Positions 46,960-55,435 are shown, counted from the first letter of the stretch. The stretch is DNA of 64,000 bases from Hoylesella pleuritidis JCM 14110 (GCF_000613725.1 NZ_BAJN01000010.1:1-64000); one strand, 5' to 3'. Notes: generated from the sequence alone by a model not told the origin. Translations and numbers: made by a program.

Positions 46960-47775
46960 TTATGAATTTGAATATTCCCGATAAGGCGAATGCAGATCGA
47001 GGTAATGGAACCGATGCTGTCTGCGCTGCGCTTCGGGGGGTATTTGCATATAGTTTCCGTATTTCTGAGCCAAGTAACGATCAGCTTTGGCCACGCCGAA
47101 TATCGTTTCTCCCTCAAAGGAATAGGGTAGAGGAGTACCTAAAACGTGTTTGGTCATTGCGCCGCGGGCACCGTCGTCGTAATCGGCTACAAGTCGGCTG
47201 TGGTCGAAACTGTATGCCGTGAGCAGACGTCGAATTTTGCGTTGTACCTCGCCTAACGTGTAAATGCGGCGGCAAAGACGTGGAATCCAACTCGAAGCAC
47301 CCGTTCCGCGCTTGTAAGGATCGCGCCAAAGCAGATATAAAACGCGCTTATAATACTCGTAAGCCGCGAAATGTAGGCGTCTGATCGGGGCCAAACGTGG
47401 AGTCCCGTCGATAGGAAACACGTCGATATAGATGCCTCCTAAGTAGGGTAGATGGCGTCGCTCGATGAGTGTTGTGGTGCTGTCTTGAATCTTGGCAAAG
47501 GGCAATGGATAAGCCGGATCATTCTCAGCACACACCATTTCGTATGGACTCGGGAGCCACTCACGGCAGTTGGCGATGAGTTTCTCGTAATCCGGCCGCG
47601 GCATTGCTATGTCTACGTCGTCGTCCCAGGGGATAAATCCGTGGTGGCGAACGGCTCCGAGCATCGTGCCGGCCCATATATAATAGGTTAACTGATGCTC
47701 GCGGCACGTGGCGTCGACGGCTCGCAGAATGGCAAGCGTGCGCCGGTGAAGTTCGGTTATATCATAGTTGGCCAT
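46960..47775 (-). CDS. LicD-family phosphotransferase
   Basis: The 271-residue protein has the LicD core: TYYIWAGTMLGAVRHHGFIP followed by WDDDVDIAMPR (about residues 30-60), with the Asp cluster that binds metal and the diphosphonucleoside, and later GGIYIDVFPIDG. LicD proteins move phosphocholine or a related phospho-amino-alcohol from a CDP donor to a sugar of a surface glycan. It is located between a nucleotidyltransferase that could make the CDP donor (11 bp upstream) and two glycosyltransferases. The final part is basic and Tyr-rich. Which head group is moved cannot be told from sequence. Confidence 0.9.
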   Translation of the reverse strand: MANYDITELHRRTLAILRAVDATCREHQLTYYIWAGTMLGAVRHHGFIPWDDDVDIAMPRPDYEKLIANCREWLPSPYEMVCAENDPAYPLPFAKIQDSTTTLIERRHLPYLGGIYIDVFPIDGTPRLAPIRRLHFAAYEYYKRVLYLLWRDPYKRGTGASSWIPRLCRRIYTLGEVQRKIRRLLTAYSFDHSRLVADYDDGARGAMTKHVLGTPLPYSFEGETIFGVAKADRYLAQKYGNYMQIPPEAQRRQHRFHYLDLHSPYREYSNS

Positions 47776-47786
47776 CGTGTTGCGGG

Positions 47787-48509
47787 TTATTGGTCGGCCG
47801 TCAGACGGCCAGCGAGTTCGAAATCGGCTACGGTGTCCAGCTCCATTGAGAAGTAATCGGTGGTATCAACGATATTGAATGTGTGTCCTTGGGCGATGAG
47901 TCGCTGGAAAGCTTGTTCGTAAAAGATGCCCGAAAGACCTTCGACGACGATCATTTTAGCTAATTCGCGGAAGAGCGCCGAGGTGTAATCGGCCGTCATT
48001 TTTTCTACACCCACTGACTCGCCAACCGCCTTTCGCGGGTCGCAAGTCTTGCTGATTTCGACCATCCGACCATCGGGAGCGGTCACGATTTTCATTTCTT
48101 CTTCACCCAATGTGTGCCGATTGAGGGCCAAAGCAGAGCCTTCGGCATTAAGAATGGCACGAATCAGCGAGGCGTCTAACAAGATATCGCTGTCTAAAAG
48201 CAATGTTTCGCGCCCGTCGATGAAAGGTTTTGCCAACCAAAGCGAATAGATATTGTTAGTGGTTCGATAGTCGGCGTTGTCTATATAGTGCACATTCAGC
48301 GCGGGATAAGCAGCCTCGACGGCCTGGCGAATCATCTCACCGCGATAGCCGGTAACGATGACTAACTCGCTGATAGCATTCTCCACGAGGGCGTCGATAG
48401 TACGGGCGAGTAAGGTCTTTGTGCCCACTTGCAGCAGGCATTTAGGCCGGTCGTCGGTCAAGGGACGCAGACGCGTGGCCATTCCGGCGGCTAAAATCAC
48501 GGCGATCAT
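47787..48509 (-). CDS. Sugar- or choline-phosphate nucleotidyltransferase (LicC-like)
   Basis: The 240-residue protein starts with the nucleotidyltransferase signature MIAVILAAGMATRLRPLT, then RPKCLLQVGTKTLL and LLDSDILLD with the metal Asp pair. Size and lack of a left-handed helix domain are like LicC/GlmU-N type enzymes that make CDP- or NDP-activated groups. It overlaps the aminotransferase gene by 4 bp and precedes a LicD-like gene by 11 bp. It is therefore a good candidate to activate an amino-alcohol phosphate for LicD. No LicA-type choline kinase is present in the window, so choline from the medium is not the obvious substrate. Confidence 0.87.
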   Translation of the reverse strand: MIAVILAAGMATRLRPLTDDRPKCLLQVGTKTLLARTIDALVENAISELVIVTGYRGEMIRQAVEAAYPALNVHYIDNADYRTTNNIYSLWLAKPFIDGRETLLLDSDILLDASLIRAILNAEGSALALNRHTLGEEEMKIVTAPDGRMVEISKTCDPRKAVGESVGVEKMTADYTSALFRELAKMIVVEGLSGIFYEQAFQRLIAQGHTFNIVDTTDYFSMELDTVADFELAGRLTADQ

Positions 48510-49558
48510 TGTGCGGCAATCCTCTTAATGGTGTCGCATACGATGCGGTTTTGCTCCCGGCGACCGATCGTTATGCGCATATGCGTGTTGATATCAGGCT
48601 CGTTCATAAACTTCACTTTATAGTTTTGGTCGGCGAAAGCGGCCTGAAGCGCTTCCTTCAAAGCCGTGGGATACTTAATGAGAATGAAGTTGGCAATAGA
48701 GCGATAGACTTTAAATCCGGACAGACTGCCGATTTCCGAGACGTACATTTGTCGTGCTTCGTCCATTACCCGAGCTATTTCGCGGTAGTGAACATCCGAT
48801 TTCAGCGCAGCGATACCTATTTCTTCCGACAGTCGGTCGTAGCCTAAATACATATTGGCATACCTTAAAAAGCGGTCCATCTCATCGCCTTTGCCTACGA
48901 ATCCATAGCCCAATCTAAGTCCGGGAAGCCCATAAAACTTAGACATTGTGCGACAAACGATGATGTTGTCGTGGTTTTCGATGAGTCCCTTGATATAATC
49001 TGCGCGGTTGGAAACAAACGAAGCGTAGGCCTCATCGACAACAACGATGGTCTCGCGAGGTACCATTTCCACTACACGTCGCAGCTCGTCGCCCGTCAGT
49101 CCGTTGCCCGTTGGATTATTGGGCGATGCTAACAACAGAATCTTCGGTTTCACTTCGGACACCATTTGTTGTAATCCATCGAGGTCATAGCGGAAAGTGT
49201 CGCCGTCTTCCACCATCGGATACTGGCGGGTTACACCTTCTACCTCGTCGGCTATCGACTGATAATACCACCACGAGAACTTAGGAATAAGCAATGTCTT
49301 GTTTTCTCCGCGTGTGAGAAAATAATGAACGGTCTTTTTCAGCAGGTCTTCTGCACCGTAACCGATGATGATTTGGCGCTCGTCAATGTCATAAAGCTCA
49401 GAGAGAAACACCGAGAAGATGCTCTTTTTGCCCTGATCGTAGATGCGTGTATAGAAAGCCAGCTTCTTAATATCAAACTTTCGGATGGCTTCTTCGACCT
49501 CGGCCGAGGGCTCAAAGTTAAACTCATTGCGATCGAGATAATTTAAATCCTGCTCCAT
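48506..49558 (-). CDS. PLP-dependent aminotransferase, HisC-like (class I/II)
   Basis: The start is set at MEQDLNYL (49558), because the ATG seven codons upstream overlaps the -7 element and would lie before the transcription start. The 350-residue enzyme has SPNNPTG (145-151), VVDEAYASF with Asp175, and Lys207 in TMSKFYGLPGLRLGYG as the Schiff-base lysine, all as in fold-type I HisC-like enzymes. True HisC would sit with other his genes. Here it is coupled to a nucleotidyltransferase and a LicD-like gene, so it may make an amino-alcohol phosphate (such as serinol or ethanolamine phosphate) for surface decoration. Campylobacter capsule loci contain HisC-like enzymes with such roles. Confidence 0.88.
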   Translation of the reverse strand: MEQDLNYLDRNEFNFEPSAEVEEAIRKFDIKKLAFYTRIYDQGKKSIFSVFLSELYDIDERQIIIGYGAEDLLKKTVHYFLTRGENKTLLIPKFSWWYYQSIADEVEGVTRQYPMVEDGDTFRYDLDGLQQMVSEVKPKILLLASPNNPTGNGLTGDELRRVVEMVPRETIVVVDEAYASFVSNRADYIKGLIENHDNIIVCRTMSKFYGLPGLRLGYGFVGKGDEMDRFLRYANMYLGYDRLSEEIGIAALKSDVHYREIARVMDEARQMYVSEIGSLSGFKVYRSIANFILIKYPTALKEALQAAFADQNYKVKFMNEPDINTHMRITIGRREQNRIVCDTIKRIAAQ

Positions 49559-49576
49559 TGTGTCATTATTTGCTTG

Positions 49577-49607
49577 CAAAGTTAGTACAACTTGCAGACA
49601 TAGCCAA
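49577..49607 (-). promoter_or_regulatory. Promoter of the five-gene surface-glycan operon
   Basis: TTGG, 19 bp, TAACTTTG (49577-49584) on the minus strand. The expected start of transcription near 49570 leaves a leader of only about 12 nt before the ATG at 49558. Confidence 0.75.
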
Positions 49608-50030
49608 GAAATATGGTTCTTATTTTAAATAGGAGTGGGGAACAGCCTTACCATAAACGAATCACGGCATCTATCACATTGATTATCAATTAAATATAAT
49701 CCACATTCTGATTAACTGTTAATTGCACTGCATTTAACAGTTAAATGCATGCCATTTAACGGCTTTTCGCAGTGCGTTTAACTGTTAGTTACAATGCGAT
49801 AAACGGTTAATTAAAACATCATTCATATTTCGTTGAAAATCAATAAAGTACAGGCCGGAATTTGATATGTAATCAATGAGCTAAAATTTCAATAACGTCT
49901 CTATTGCTATTTCACATCAATTCCCGATTGTTACCTTACAACTCAAAACACACCAGATAATTATCCGCTACGCGGATGAGCACGGAATGGCTCAATACCA
50001 CAGCGTATTGGCACCGCCGTACGTCCCATT
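49608..50030. repeat. Intergenic region with 22-bp brick array C
   Basis: The cleanest copy of the array. TTAACTG at 49712, TTAACAG at 49734, TTAACGG at 49756, TTAACTG at 49778 and TAAACGG at 49800 are all exactly 22 bp apart, and the terminal module TTCATATTTCGTTG follows at 49822 in phase, then GAAAATCAAT. The flanks 49608-49711 and 49850-50030 show no gene. A small hairpin ATCCGC/GCGGAT lies near 49963-49977. Confidence 0.85.
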
Positions 50031-51539
50031 TTACTTCCTCTCACTCTTTCTTTTCCCTTCAAAATATCGTCCCACGACGGGCAAACTGCTCAAAGGGAAG
50101 TCGTGTTTTACGATATAGGCGAGGAAGAGCAGGATGAGAACAGTATTTAAAAACAGGGCAATGGGAGTAGTGCAAAGACTGTTCGTCCACGTCATTGCAT
50201 AGAAAATGACGGCAGTAAGGAGTACATAAGTCGTGATTTCGCGCACCGGATAGGCAATCGGATATTTCTTTTGACCTACGATGTAACTCAATGTCATCGC
50301 CGTGGCATAGCCTATGAAGCCGGCCCAAGCACACGCAATGTAACCGAAACGAGGCACAAACACAACGTTGATCACGATGAGTACGGCGCAGCCAACGCCC
50401 GAAAAGTAAGCGCCCCAGATGGTTTTGTCGATCAGTTTATACCAAAATGAGAGGTTAAAGTATATTCCCATCATAATCTCCGCAGCCATAACGATGGGCA
50501 CGACACGCAGTCCGGACCAGTAATCGTGGCCTATAATGTGTCTCAACACATTCAAATAGCCGATCACAACGAGGAAAGCGAGCAGTGTGAAGATGATGAA
50601 ATATTTCATTGCTTGGGCATATGTGGCACGGTTGTCGCGGTCTTTGGCCTTGCCGAAAACAAACGGTTCGTAGGCGTAACGAAATGCCTGGGTAATCATT
50701 GCCATAATCATCGCCACCTTGCTGGCCGCTCCGTAGATACCCAATTGCGTGTGGGCGTCGGCTCCCCGATAGATATACGGGAAGAGAATCTTATCTGCCG
50801 TCTGGTTGAGTATGCCCGCAATACCGAGTACTAAGATAGGCCAGCTGTATGAAATCATACGTTTTAGCAGGGCCTTATCAAATGAATAGCGGAAGCCTTG
50901 CAGCTCTTTCGCTAAGAAGACGAACACAAAGGCTGTACAGAAAAGATTGATATAGAAGACATATCCTACGTCGAGCGTGAAATGACTGTCATATATTCCG
51001 AAAGGATTCAGCTGCAGCGCGGGCAGCACGATGAGGTAAAGCACGTTGAGAAAAATATTCATCGAGATATTGACCAGCTTCAAGGCGGCAAACTTGATGG
51101 GGCGTTTCTTGTAGCGAAGATAGGCAAACGGGATGCACTGGAAGGCATCTAAGGCCACGCAAATGAACATCACCGCCACGTAAGACTGATGGTCTGCGTA
51201 GCCCATCAGCGATGAAATGGGATTCAGAAAAGCCAAGACGACAATGATAAACAGCAGCGATGTGAAGCCCACCGTCATTAATGTGGTGGCATAAACACGG
51301 TTAGGCTTTTCCTCACTTTTGTTGACATAGCGGAAGAATGTGGTCTCCATACCGTATGTGAGCAGCACAAGCAGTAGCGCTGTATAGGCATAAATGTTGG
51401 TCACAATGCCGTATTCGCCGCCCGAAGCAGCGAATTTGGCTGTCTGGATAGGTACCAGCAGGTAATTAATAAATCGCCCGATGATGCTGCTCAAACCGTA
51501 AATGGCAGTGTCTTTAGCTAAGTTTTTGAGTCCGTCCAT
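50031..51539 (-). CDS. Polysaccharide flippase (Wzx/MATE-like, polysaccharide transport family)
   Basis: The start MDGLKNLAKDTAIYGLSSII (51539) is preferred to the upstream one, which adds a Phe-rich segment read from the inverted-repeat region. The protein of about 502 residues has some 14 membrane segments in the MOP flippase pattern, with LLVPIQTAKFAASGGEYGIV near the start, where lipid-linked oligosaccharide flippases show a conserved stretch. It would flip undecaprenyl-linked repeat units across the inner membrane. It is next to, but not in one transcript with, the glycosyltransferase operon (470-bp gap with a repeat array), and probably serves the same O-antigen or capsule. Confidence 0.9.
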   Translation of the reverse strand: MDGLKNLAKDTAIYGLSSIIGRFINYLLVPIQTAKFAASGGEYGIVTNIYAYTALLLVLLTYGMETTFFRYVNKSEEKPNRVYATTLMTVGFTSLLFIIVVLAFLNPISSLMGYADHQSYVAVMFICVALDAFQCIPFAYLRYKKRPIKFAALKLVNISMNIFLNVLYLIVLPALQLNPFGIYDSHFTLDVGYVFYINLFCTAFVFVFLAKELQGFRYSFDKALLKRMISYSWPILVLGIAGILNQTADKILFPYIYRGADAHTQLGIYGAASKVAMIMAMITQAFRYAYEPFVFGKAKDRDNRATYAQAMKYFIIFTLLAFLVVIGYLNVLRHIIGHDYWSGLRVVPIVMAAEIMMGIYFNLSFWYKLIDKTIWGAYFSGVGCAVLIVINVVFVPRFGYIACAWAGFIGYATAMTLSYIVGQKKYPIAYPVREITTYVLLTAVIFYAMTWTNSLCTTPIALFLNTVLILLFLAYIVKHDFPLSSLPVVGRYFEGKRKSERK

Positions 51540-51542
51540 TAT

Positions 51543-51583
51543 ATAAAAGTGAAAAGGTAAAAGGGTGAAAAAGTGAAAAGAAG
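51543..51583. repeat. Left arm of the inverted repeat around the S23-type gene
   Basis: GTGAAAAGGTAAAAGGGTGAAAA and following purine-rich sequence. Its inverted copy lies at about 51990-52024 on the other side of the S23-type gene. Identity is strong but not perfect. Confidence 0.6.
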
Positions 51584-51602
51584 AGGCTCTTTTTATCCTC
51601 AT

Positions 51603-51995
51603 TTACTTTTGATTCTTCGCCTTTATTTTATTAATAATGTTGATTAATGTACCTATAATCGTTTTCAAGTCATTTGAAAGAGATTCAAATTCGTTGTCAT
51701 CAATCGTCTTGGATTCATACAGTAATTCCAGCCAATACTGTGTTTCATCAGCCTCTTTTAATGCAATGCTGAGTTTGTTGATAAAGTCTGCGGGGCTTTG
51801 TGCGTTCTTACTTTCCGCAATATTGGCACCAATACTTGTGCCACTGCGATATACTTGGCGGGCCATTACATATTCTCGCTTTTCTTCTGTCAAGTATTTG
51901 TAGAGTCGTATAATCCTTAAAGCAAACCGTTTACTTAGTGTTGATATGACGTTATTTTGTAACATTAGAAGCTCATTTATCGTATTTCTTTTCAC
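51603..51995 (-). CDS. Four-helix bundle protein, S23/IVP family
   Basis: The frame of 130 codons starts at GTG (51995), or more likely at ATG 51965 (MLQNNVISTLSKRFALRIIR), because the GTG falls in the right inverted-repeat arm. The product is all-helical with VYRSGTSIGANIAESKNAQS, the hallmark of the 23S rRNA intervening-sequence (IVP/S23) family, and ETQYWLELLYESKTI. Family members are coded inside 23S rRNA inserts in some bacteria and free in others, and the DGR accessory protein Avd is a relative. The molecular role is unclear; binding of nucleic acid has been proposed. Here it is not in an rRNA gene but sits between inverted repeats, like a small mobile unit. Confidence 0.9.
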   Translation of the reverse strand: MKRNTINELLMLQNNVISTLSKRFALRIIRLYKYLTEEKREYVMARQVYRSGTSIGANIAESKNAQSPADFINKLSIALKEADETQYWLELLYESKTIDDNEFESLSNDLKTIIGTLINIINKIKAKNQK

Positions 51996-52024
51996 CTTTC
52001 CACCTTTTCACTTTTTCACCTTTA
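51990..52024. repeat. Right arm of the inverted repeat around the S23-type gene
   Basis: Pyrimidine-rich TTTTCACCTTTCCACC followed by TTTTCACTTTTTCACC, the reverse complement, with small changes, of the segment at 51543-51583. Confidence 0.6.
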
Positions 52025-53253
52025 CCCAAAGAACATATACGCCAGTGTTATTGCAGCTATTACTCCACACAAATCGGCAAGTAATCCGCAGGTTACTGCG
52101 TGGCGAGTATACTTGATGTTGATGCTCCCGAAATAAACGGCGAGAATGTAAAACGTGGTATCTGTCGAGCCTTGAAACAAGCAACTTAATCGCCCCACAA
52201 ATGAATCGGCCCCGTAAGTGGTCATCGTGTCGACCATCATTCCGCGTGCCCCACTGCCCGAAAGGGGTTTCATCAGCGCTGTGGGGAGTGCTTCCACGAA
52301 GGCTGTATTGCCTCCACACGCTGCAACTAACCCCTTGATGCCGTCCACCAACATATCCATCGCGCCCGAAGCACGGAAAACACCGATGGCAACGAGTATC
52401 GCTACCAAGTAAGGAATGATACGAACGGCCGTCTGAAAGCCCTCTTTCGCACCCTCGATAAAGGCGTCGTACACATTGATTCGCTTGCGCACACCCGCCA
52501 AAATGAATGCAATGATAATCGTCATCAGCACAATATTGGCTACGCTCGTACTCACTACGCTCATCTGTTCTTTGTTAAGCTGTCCGAATCCCCAAATGAT
52601 TCCGCCTACGATGGCAAGCATTCCGCCGAGTGTGAGCAGCATTGTGCGGTTGAATAAGTTGATGCGTTGATAGACGGATGTGATGATAATGCCGGCCAAT
52701 GTGGAGAAAAACGTGGCCAGAAGAATGGGGATAAACACATCCGTAGGCTGTTGTGCGCCCAGCTGTGAACGATAGACGAGGATGCTCACAGGTATCAATG
52801 TCAGCCCTGATGTGTTCAAAACGAGGAACATAATCATCGGATTCGAGGCCGTGTCTTTTCTCGGATTCAATGTCTGTAATCGTTCCATCGCTTTCAAACC
52901 CAATGGAGTTGCAGCGTTGTCGAGCCCCAACATATTGGCGGCAATGTTCATAAAGATAGCGCCTGTGGCCGGATCGCCTTTCGGAATATCAGGAAACAGT
53001 CTGCTGAAAACAGGTGAGAGCACCCTGCTAACGCGTTGATAAAGCCGCTGTGTTCGCCAATCTTCATCACACCGAGCCATAATGAGAGCACGCCTGTCAG
53101 TCCGAGACTGATCTCGAAAGCCGTTTTCGACGTGTCGAATGTGGCGTTCATCATTGCCGGAAACACCGATACGTCGCCTTCGAAGATGAGTTTCGCTAGC
53201 CCGATAACAAAGGCGATGACGAAGAAAGCAATCCAAATATAATTCAATACCAT
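52022..53253 (-). CDS. Fused SpmA/SpmB-like (nucleoside-recognition Gate) membrane protein, frameshifted
   Basis: The N-terminal part reads in the frame from 53283 (true start MVLNYIWIAFFVIAFVIGL at 53253) until HSGFINALA. The rest is in frame 52022-53290 from VLSPVFSRLFPDIPKG onward. One base missing near 53022-53028 explains the break, and the joined length of about 410 residues fits the fused spore-maturation A/B proteins of Bacteroidetes. It has two Gate domains with many membrane helices (NMLGLDNAATPLGLKAMERL in the first; GSGARGMMVDTMTTYGADSF and CLFQGSTDTTFYILAVYFGS in the second). It is assumed to be a transporter, substrate unknown. Spore formation is not implied. Confidence 0.87.
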
Positions 53254-53260
53254 TCTGTTG

Positions 53261-53291
53261 CAAAAGTAAATGATTTCTTGCACCTGACAAA
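53261..53291 (-). promoter_or_regulatory. Promoter of the SpmA/B-like gene
   Basis: TTTG (53288-53291), exactly 19 bp, then TACTTTTG (53261-53268) on the minus strand: a full consensus. The ATG lies 8 bp past the -7 box, so the mRNA is nearly leaderless. Confidence 0.8.
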
Positions 53292-53361
53292 GTTTTTACC
53301 TATGATAGTGCCGAAAATCTTTATCTGTCGGGTTGTTAACCGAAAAATTAGGGGCGATTAT

Positions 53362-53392
53362 TTTGCAGTTAGGCGCAATTACGTTATTTTTG
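53362..53392 (+). promoter_or_regulatory. Promoter of the redoxin-like gene
   Basis: TTTG (53362-53365), exactly 19 bp, then TATTTTTG (53385-53392). The ATG lies about 20 bp downstream. Confidence 0.8.
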
Positions 53393-53412
53393 CACTTGAA
53401 TCCGGTAAATGA

Positions 53413-54595
53413 ATGAGAATGAAAAAGACTTTCACGCGCGTGTTTTCAATAGCTCTGCTCGTTGTGGCTGTATTGAATTTCACCGCCTGCAACAAGCAAA
53501 AATTTAATGTAAACGGTACAATTAGCGAGGCTAAAGACTCGATATTGTACTTTGAAAATATGAGTCTCAATGGCCCGGAAGTGGTCGATTCGGTTCGACT
53601 GAACGCCGACGGAGTCTTCCATTTCAGTGCAAAGGCCACGGGATCGCCCGAGTTTTACCGCCTGAGAATTGCCGGACAGATCATCAATGTGGCCGCAGAC
53701 TCAACGGAAAACATTACCATTAAGGCCGTATTTCCTACGATGTCGGACGGTTATGAAGTGTCGGGCTCTGAGGAGTGCAGCAAGATCAAGGAGCTGGCTC
53801 TGATGCAGATGCGACTTCAAACGCAGATAGATGCCATTGCGAAGAGCCCCGATCTCGGCGTGGATGCTGTGGAAGACAGTGTCGCCAAGGTATTGGACGT
53901 GTATAAGAACAACGTCAAACTCAATTACATCTTCAAGCAACCGATGAACTTACGCCTATTTTGCACTGTTTCAAACCGTTATTTTAGGCGACGCCAACGT
54001 TTTGATATTCAATCCCCGCAGCTCTTCGGCCGACGTGAAAGTGTTTGCCGCCGTGGCCACCAGCTGGGACACGTATTATCCCCAGTCGTTACGCGGCGAG
54101 AATTTACATAACATTGCCATCGCCGGAATGAAGAATGTGCGTATCATTCACAATGAAGCCGCACGGTCGATCGATGCCGATAAAGTGGATGTCTCGGGCT
54201 TGATAGACATCGCTTTGCGCGACAATAAGGGACGTTTGCGGCGTTTGAAGGAGTTGAAAGGCCGTGTCGTGATGCTCGATTTTCACCTATTCGCCGGCGA
54301 AGGATCGCTGAAACGCATTATGATGTTGCGCGATCTGTACAACAAATACCACGCAATGGGCTTCGAAATATACCAAGTTTCAGTCGATCCCGACGAACAT
54401 TTTTGGAAGCAACAGACTGCTGCACTACCCTGGATCAGCGTTCGCGACGAGGCAGGTGTACGTTCGTCTAATCTCGTGAGCTATAATGTGCAGAGTCTTC
54501 CGACTTTCTTTCTCATCGATCGTAACAATGTTTTACAGAAGCGCGACGCCCAAATCAAAGACCTGGATGCCACTCTTCGCGCTATGTTGAAGTAA
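53413..54595 (+). CDS. DUF4369/redoxin-like lipoprotein without active-site Cys, frameshifted
   Basis: The N-terminal frame codes a lipoprotein (lipobox VLNFTAC) with a DUF4369 domain (KFNVNGTISEAKDSILYFEN). It loses its sense after KQPMN near 53949-53957. The correct frame continues AYFALFQTVILGDANVLIFN and then the frame 54002-54595 to the stop. Here one extra base (in TTA) or two missing bases would explain the shift. The C-terminal AhpC/TlpA-like domain has VVMLDFHLFAGEGSLKR in the place where WCxxC should stand, so the redox Cys pair is absent. A cis-Pro motif is still present (SLPTFFLID). It is thus a non-catalytic thioredoxin fold, perhaps a binding or scaffold protein in the envelope. 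Confidence 0.82.
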
Positions 54596-54663
54596 AGAGC
54601 GAAGCGGGGGATACTATTACGATCAATGCCGATAACCGTTTTTCGCGGGCGAATAAGATTAAA

Positions 54664-55194
54664 ATGATGAATGTTTTAGAGAGATTCAAGTATTGTCCGG
54701 TGTGCGGGAGCTCGCATTTTGAGACAAACAGTGAGAAAAGTAAATTATGCCGGAGTTGCGGATTTGAGTATTTCGTCAATCCCAGTGCCGCTACGGCCGC
54801 ATTTATTATGAATGAGCGGGGCGAGCTTTTGGTTGAACGTCGCAAGCGAGAACCGGCTAAAGGGATGCTCGATTTGCCCGGAGGGTTCTGCGATGTGGAT
54901 GAAAACATCGTGCAGGGACTGCGTCGTGAGGTGCGCGAAGAGACTGGGTTAAAGGTCGTCAGCGAGCGTTTCGTGATGAGTTGCCCTAACGTTTACCTTT
55001 ATTCCGGCGTGGAAATCCCTACGATGGATTTGTTTTTCGAATGCGAAGTAACAGCCGGCGAGGAGCCTGTTGCTATGGACGACGCGGCCGAATGTATGTG
55101 GATTCCGTTGCGTGAGATTCGTATCGAACAGTTCGGTCTGCGTTCCGTGCGCCAGGCTTTGTATGAGTTTATTGAACAGAAAAGTAAAAATTGA
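54664..55194 (+). CDS. NUDIX hydrolase with N-terminal zinc ribbon
   Basis: The 176-residue protein starts with a zinc ribbon (CPVCGSSHF, then LCRSCGFEYF), followed by the NUDIX domain (about 38-165) with the Nudix box in LDLPGGFCDVDENI and LRREVREETGL, where the Glu residues bind magnesium. It resembles NudC/NADH-pyrophosphatase-like or ADP-ribose pyrophosphatase-like cytoplasmic enzymes, but substrate cannot be told. Start may be this ATG or the next codon. It is 68 bp after the redoxin gene. The intergenic array D and a strong hairpin follow. Confidence 0.92.
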   Translation: MMNVLERFKYCPVCGSSHFETNSEKSKLCRSCGFEYFVNPSAATAAFIMNERGELLVERRKREPAKGMLDLPGGFCDVDENIVQGLRREVREETGLKVVSERFVMSCPNVYLYSGVEIPTMDLFFECEVTAGEEPVAMDDAAECMWIPLREIRIEQFGLRSVRQALYEFIEQKSKN

Positions 55195-55299
55195 CGAAAA
55201 CTCCGCTCTATCCGTAAACGGATTGATACTTAAAAATCAACGATGGAAACACATAAGCAAATGAAATTTGTATGGTATTGATTCTCAATTAAATACGAA

Positions 55300-55435
55300 T
55301 ATAGTTCTGATTAGCAATTAATCGTACGATAACTAATGGTTAAATGCATTGCGAAAAGCCGTTAAACGCACGCCATTTAACGGTTAATTGCAAGGTGATA
55401 AACGGTTATTTGAAAAGGGATTTGTATATAACTGA
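55300..55435. repeat. 22-bp brick array D (TTAACnGTTAA family)
   Basis: TTAACGG at 55377 and TAAACGG at 55399 are 22 bp apart, with TTTGTATATAACTG at 55421 as the terminal module in phase. Left of these are units in the other orientation (AAAGCCGTTAAACGC about 55356). The terminal module forms one arm of the terminator hairpin. Confidence 0.8.

Noticed and set aside
48506-49558. Calling the aminotransferase hisC
   Set aside because: Motifs fit the HisC-like group, but the operon holds no histidine genes and is linked to surface glycan functions, so the symbol is not justified.
51603-51995. Diversity-generating retroelement accessory gene (Avd)
   Set aside because: The protein fold is related, but there is no reverse transcriptase or template/variable repeat pair in the window.
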